From: Nonomuraea indica
Lineage (GTDB): Bacteria; Actinomycetota; Actinomycetes; Streptosporangiales; Streptosporangiaceae
Reading direction: 5' to 3'
DNA length: 64,000 bases
Assembly: GCF_002850745.1 (NCBI RefSeq)
Contig: NZ_KZ559469.1
Coordinates: forward strand, 575,901 to 639,900
Part shown: positions 62,073 to 64,000 of the stretch, piece after piece
Layout of the letters: every line of letters begins with the position of its first letter
Numbering within the stretch: position 1 is the first letter of the stretch
Notes under the pieces: model-generated
The model's database searches: none
The model's input: only the letters and a program-made list of their open reading frames with translations
Told to the model about the DNA's origin: nothing
Translations under genes and position numbers: made by a program

Positions 62073-62110
62073 GTCAGGGACACGGGCCGGTCGGGGGCCG
62101 GCCCGTCCGG

Positions 62111-62254
62111 TCAGGCGGCGACGGGGGTGCGCGGCACGTACTCGTTCTCGACGTCGGCGGCGTAGACGGCGCGGCGGCAGTGGGAGCACCGGTACATGAT
62201 CGGGCCCTCGTCGAGGTCGTGGTGGCAGCGCGGGCAACGGGTGCTGGTGTTCAT
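62111..62254 (-). CDS. Small zinc-ribbon protein (47 aa)
   Basis: Forty-seven residues with two CxxC knuckles, CPRC and CSHC, separated by 15 residues, plus flanking His. This is a zinc ribbon. The C-terminus is acidic then ends RTPVAA. GAGGGGG lies about 7 nt before the ATG at 62254. Such mini zinc ribbons are common in actinobacteria and may bind nucleic acid or protein; the role is unknown. Confidence 0.75.
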   Translation of the reverse strand: MNTSTRCPRCHHDLDEGPIMYRCSHCRRAVYAADVENEYVPRTPVAA

Positions 62255-62548
62255 GGGAGTCCCCCTCGTGTACGTGCTTCCATGGAAGCCTCATCGCATT
62301 GCAGGAGCCCTGCATCACGCTTGACACGATGTCGCGACGTCGATGGGCGTTCCATGCCGTTCGCCACACCGGGCACGGGTGGTTCGACCGGAGAAGAACA
62401 TTGTTACGGCTCCGCAGGTCACTCCGCGCGTCCGGCGCGCAGAACAGCCCCCGAATAGTCCAGGAGGGCTAGGCGGCGCATGGCACGGCCGGCCCGGTGG
62501 GCCTCCTCCCACCACGGACCCGGCGGGAGGAGCCGGGAGAATGGGGGG

Positions 62549-63526
62549 ATGCTCGCCGACATCGTCGAATACCTCGCCTGTCCCGTCTGCCAGGAGCCGG
62601 TGGAGTTGACCCGGGAGGCCGTGCGGTGCGCCCGCGGCCATGTTTTCGACGTCGCCAGGCAGGGATATGTGAGCCTGCTCGTCGGGTCACGCGCCCCCGG
62701 AACGGCGGACAGCGCGGAAATGGTCGCGGCCCGTGCCGGTTTCTTGGCCGCTGGGCATTTCGCCCCACTTAGTGAGGCATTGGCCGAGTGTGTGGCGGCC
62801 CTCGTTCCCGGGGCGGCCGGGATTCGTACGGAAAGGTTCACCGAGCCGCCGGACGGCGGGGCGGAGAAGGCGTACGGTGGTCCCCGATCGGGTCATGACG
62901 GGCGGCCGGCGGTCCGGTCCGCCGGCGCCCCACGGCCGGTGGTCGTGGACGCCGGAGCGGGCACCGGGCACTACCTGGCGGCGGTCCTCGACGTGGTGGA
63001 CCGGGGCGTGGGCGTGGCGTTCGACGTCTCCAAGCACGCCGTGCGGCGGGCGGCCCGCGCGCATCCGCGGGCCGGTGCGTTCGTGGCCGACGTGTGGCGG
63101 CCGCTGCCGCTGCGCAGCGGCGTGGCCGACGTGGTGATGGACGTCTTCGCACCGAGGAACGGTCCCGAGTTCCGGCGCGTGCTGCGGCCGGAAGGTGCGG
63201 CGGTGGTGGTCACTCCGGCGCCGGCGCATCTGAGCCCTTTGGTGCGGGAGCTGGGGCTGCTCTCGGTGGACGAGGCCAAGGATCGGCGGGTGGCGCGGAG
63301 CATGGAGGGGTTCGCCGAAACGGAACGCCGAACCATCGAATTCGACATGCAACTGTCGCGTCGGGACATCGTCGAGGTGGTCAGGATGGGGCCGAGCGCG
63401 TGGCACACTGAGGCAGCCGCGCTGGAGGCACGAATCTCCGCATTTATCGGGCGGAGAGCGGAAAATCAGGAAAAGGTGACAACACGGGCCGCGTTTCAGC
63501 TGTCCGTCTTCGAGCCGGCACCATGA
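62549..63526 (+). CDS. RlmA-type 23S rRNA (guanine-N1) methyltransferase
   Basis: Protein of 325 residues. The N-terminal zinc module (CPVCQEPVELT, then CARGHVFDVARQGYVSLL) is specific to RlmA(I)/RlmA(II), which methylate G745/G748 in helix 35 of 23S rRNA. The SAM-binding motif is VVVDAGAGTGHYL and motif IV is MDVFAPRNGPEFRR. RlmA(II)-type (TlrB) enzymes give low-level macrolide resistance; which type this is cannot be told here. A linker of about 35 polar residues separates zinc and SAM parts. ATG 62549 is the family-like start. Confidence 0.9.
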   Translation: MLADIVEYLACPVCQEPVELTREAVRCARGHVFDVARQGYVSLLVGSRAPGTADSAEMVAARAGFLAAGHFAPLSEALAECVAALVPGAAGIRTERFTEPPDGGAEKAYGGPRSGHDGRPAVRSAGAPRPVVVDAGAGTGHYLAAVLDVVDRGVGVAFDVSKHAVRRAARAHPRAGAFVADVWRPLPLRSGVADVVMDVFAPRNGPEFRRVLRPEGAAVVVTPAPAHLSPLVRELGLLSVDEAKDRRVARSMEGFAETERRTIEFDMQLSRRDIVEVVRMGPSAWHTEAAALEARISAFIGRRAENQEKVTTRAAFQLSVFEPAP

Positions 63527-63569
63527 TCAAAGGCCGTCGCTTGACGGGCAAGTGGGGGTGGTGTTACTC

Positions 63570-63689
63570 ATGAGGCGCTTAGTACGAATTTCCCCCATAT
63601 ACGCCGAGTATTTCCGAGACTCAACCGCAATACTGGACGGCAACCCGCGACGGGAGGCGGGAAGGCAAGGGAGGGGGCGCGTCGGATGA
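63570..63689 (+). CDS. Possible 39-codon leader ORF before the S9 peptidase gene
   Basis: An ATG at 63570 opens 39 codons starting MRRLVRISPIYAEYFRDST and ends at a TGA that overlaps the next ATG (ATGA, 63686-63689). Codon 4 is TTA, rare in such genomes. There is no ribosome binding site and the region is AT-richer, so it may be chance. The overlap geometry is the reason to list it. Confidence 0.25.
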   Translation: MRRLVRISPIYAEYFRDSTAILDGNPRREAGRQGRGRVG

Positions 63690-64000
63690 AGGCCGAGGAA
63701 CGCTGGCAGGCCAGGTTCCGCGCGTCGCGCACGACGCTGCCGCTCTGGGCGCGACGGGCTCCGAACCGCTCGATCTACCGCTCCAACGCCACGGGCACCT
63801 GGGAGGTCTACGCCTGGGACCGTGCCACCGGCCACACCCGGCAGGTCACCGACCGGCCCAGGGGCACCGCCCACGCCGCCATCGACCCCACCGGCCAGTG
63901 GATCTACTGGTTCGCCGACACCGAGGGCGACGAGTTCGGCGGGTGGCGGCGCCAGCCGTTCACCGGCGGACCCGACGAGGAGGTCGCGCCCGACCTGCCA
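63686..64000 (+). CDS. S9-family (prolyl oligopeptidase-type) peptidase, N-terminal fragment
   Basis: One hundred and five codons are visible before the window ends. The sequence has beta-propeller blades of the type NRSIYRSNATGTWEVYAWD and RGTAHAAIDPTGQWIYWFAD, as in acylaminoacyl peptidases and dipeptidyl peptidases of family S9. The catalytic domain is outside the window. A GGGAGGGGG stretch lies 10-15 nt before the ATG. Confidence 0.75.
   Translation, partial: MKAEERWQARFRASRTTLPLWARRAPNRSIYRSNATGTWEVYAWDRATGHTRQVTDRPRGTAHAAIDPTGQWIYWFADTEGDEFGGWRRQPFTGGPDEEVAPDLP

Overview
This window is very GC-rich, gene-dense actinobacterial chromosome. The gene content and order point to a filamentous, spore-forming actinomycete. 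It carries BldG, WblA, a Crp regulator, a class I lysyl-tRNA synthetase and a Tad/Flp-type pilus locus. From about 6 to 40 kb the order (hppA, anti-sigma factor, bldG, DUF1998 helicase, tad genes, ssd, 6C RNA, acs, nth, crp, two ArsA-like ATPases, wblA, class A PBP) matches, from memory, the Streptomyces coelicolor SCO3547-SCO3580 neighbourhood. The many divergences and intergenic repeats suggest another family, perhaps Streptosporangiaceae. That placement is an inference. I see no insertion sequence, prophage, integrase or CRISPR array.

Layout. 0-6 kb: a NarL-type two-component pair, an SDR oxidoreductase coupled to a QueA-like enzyme, serB, a SixA-like phosphatase and a 37-residue membrane protein. 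6-13 kb: H+-pyrophosphatase, an anti-sigma kinase with BldG, and an MrfA-like helicase. 13.5-19.7 kb: a minus-strand Tad pilus operon (ssd, tadA, a repetitive 113-codon ORF, tadB, tadC, DUF4244 pilin, two TadE-like genes), preceded by a 6C small RNA. 20-35 kb: central metabolism and housekeeping (Fic-like protein, acs, holin-like protein, hydrolase, DUF309, MarP, HEAT protein, NUDIX, nth, crp, MBL, RidA, ArsA pair), interrupted at 25.7-27.2 kb by a three-gene cassette ending in a RyR-like protein. 35-40 kb: wblA, class A PBP, YqeY, a phosphoesterase and tRNA-Pro. 40-64 kb looks more variable: P450 with a TetR regulator and twin operators, DUF418, a PaoABC-like molybdenum aldehyde oxidoreductase, GH71 glucanase, an RsbQ-RsbP energy-stress pair, class I LysRS, a WYL regulator facing a RidA gene, a glycosyltransferase, a ketopantoate reductase-like enzyme, an orphan CvnA-like kinase, lactonase-like MBL, an RlmA-type rRNA methyltransferase and the start of an S9 peptidase.

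Three sequence-level themes run through the window. First, more than ten genes have a TANNNT -10 box 6-8 nt before the start codon, the signature of leaderless transcription. Second, short tandem repeats of 12, 15, 27 and 30 bp sit in spacers or in frame inside genes, and two have duplicated a translation start region. Third, DnaA-box matches cluster in the tad locus.

The most unusual items are the tandem-repeat ORF locked by ATGA overlaps between tadA and tadB, the WXG-like/RyR cassette, and the triplicated stop-start junction before the DUF309 gene.
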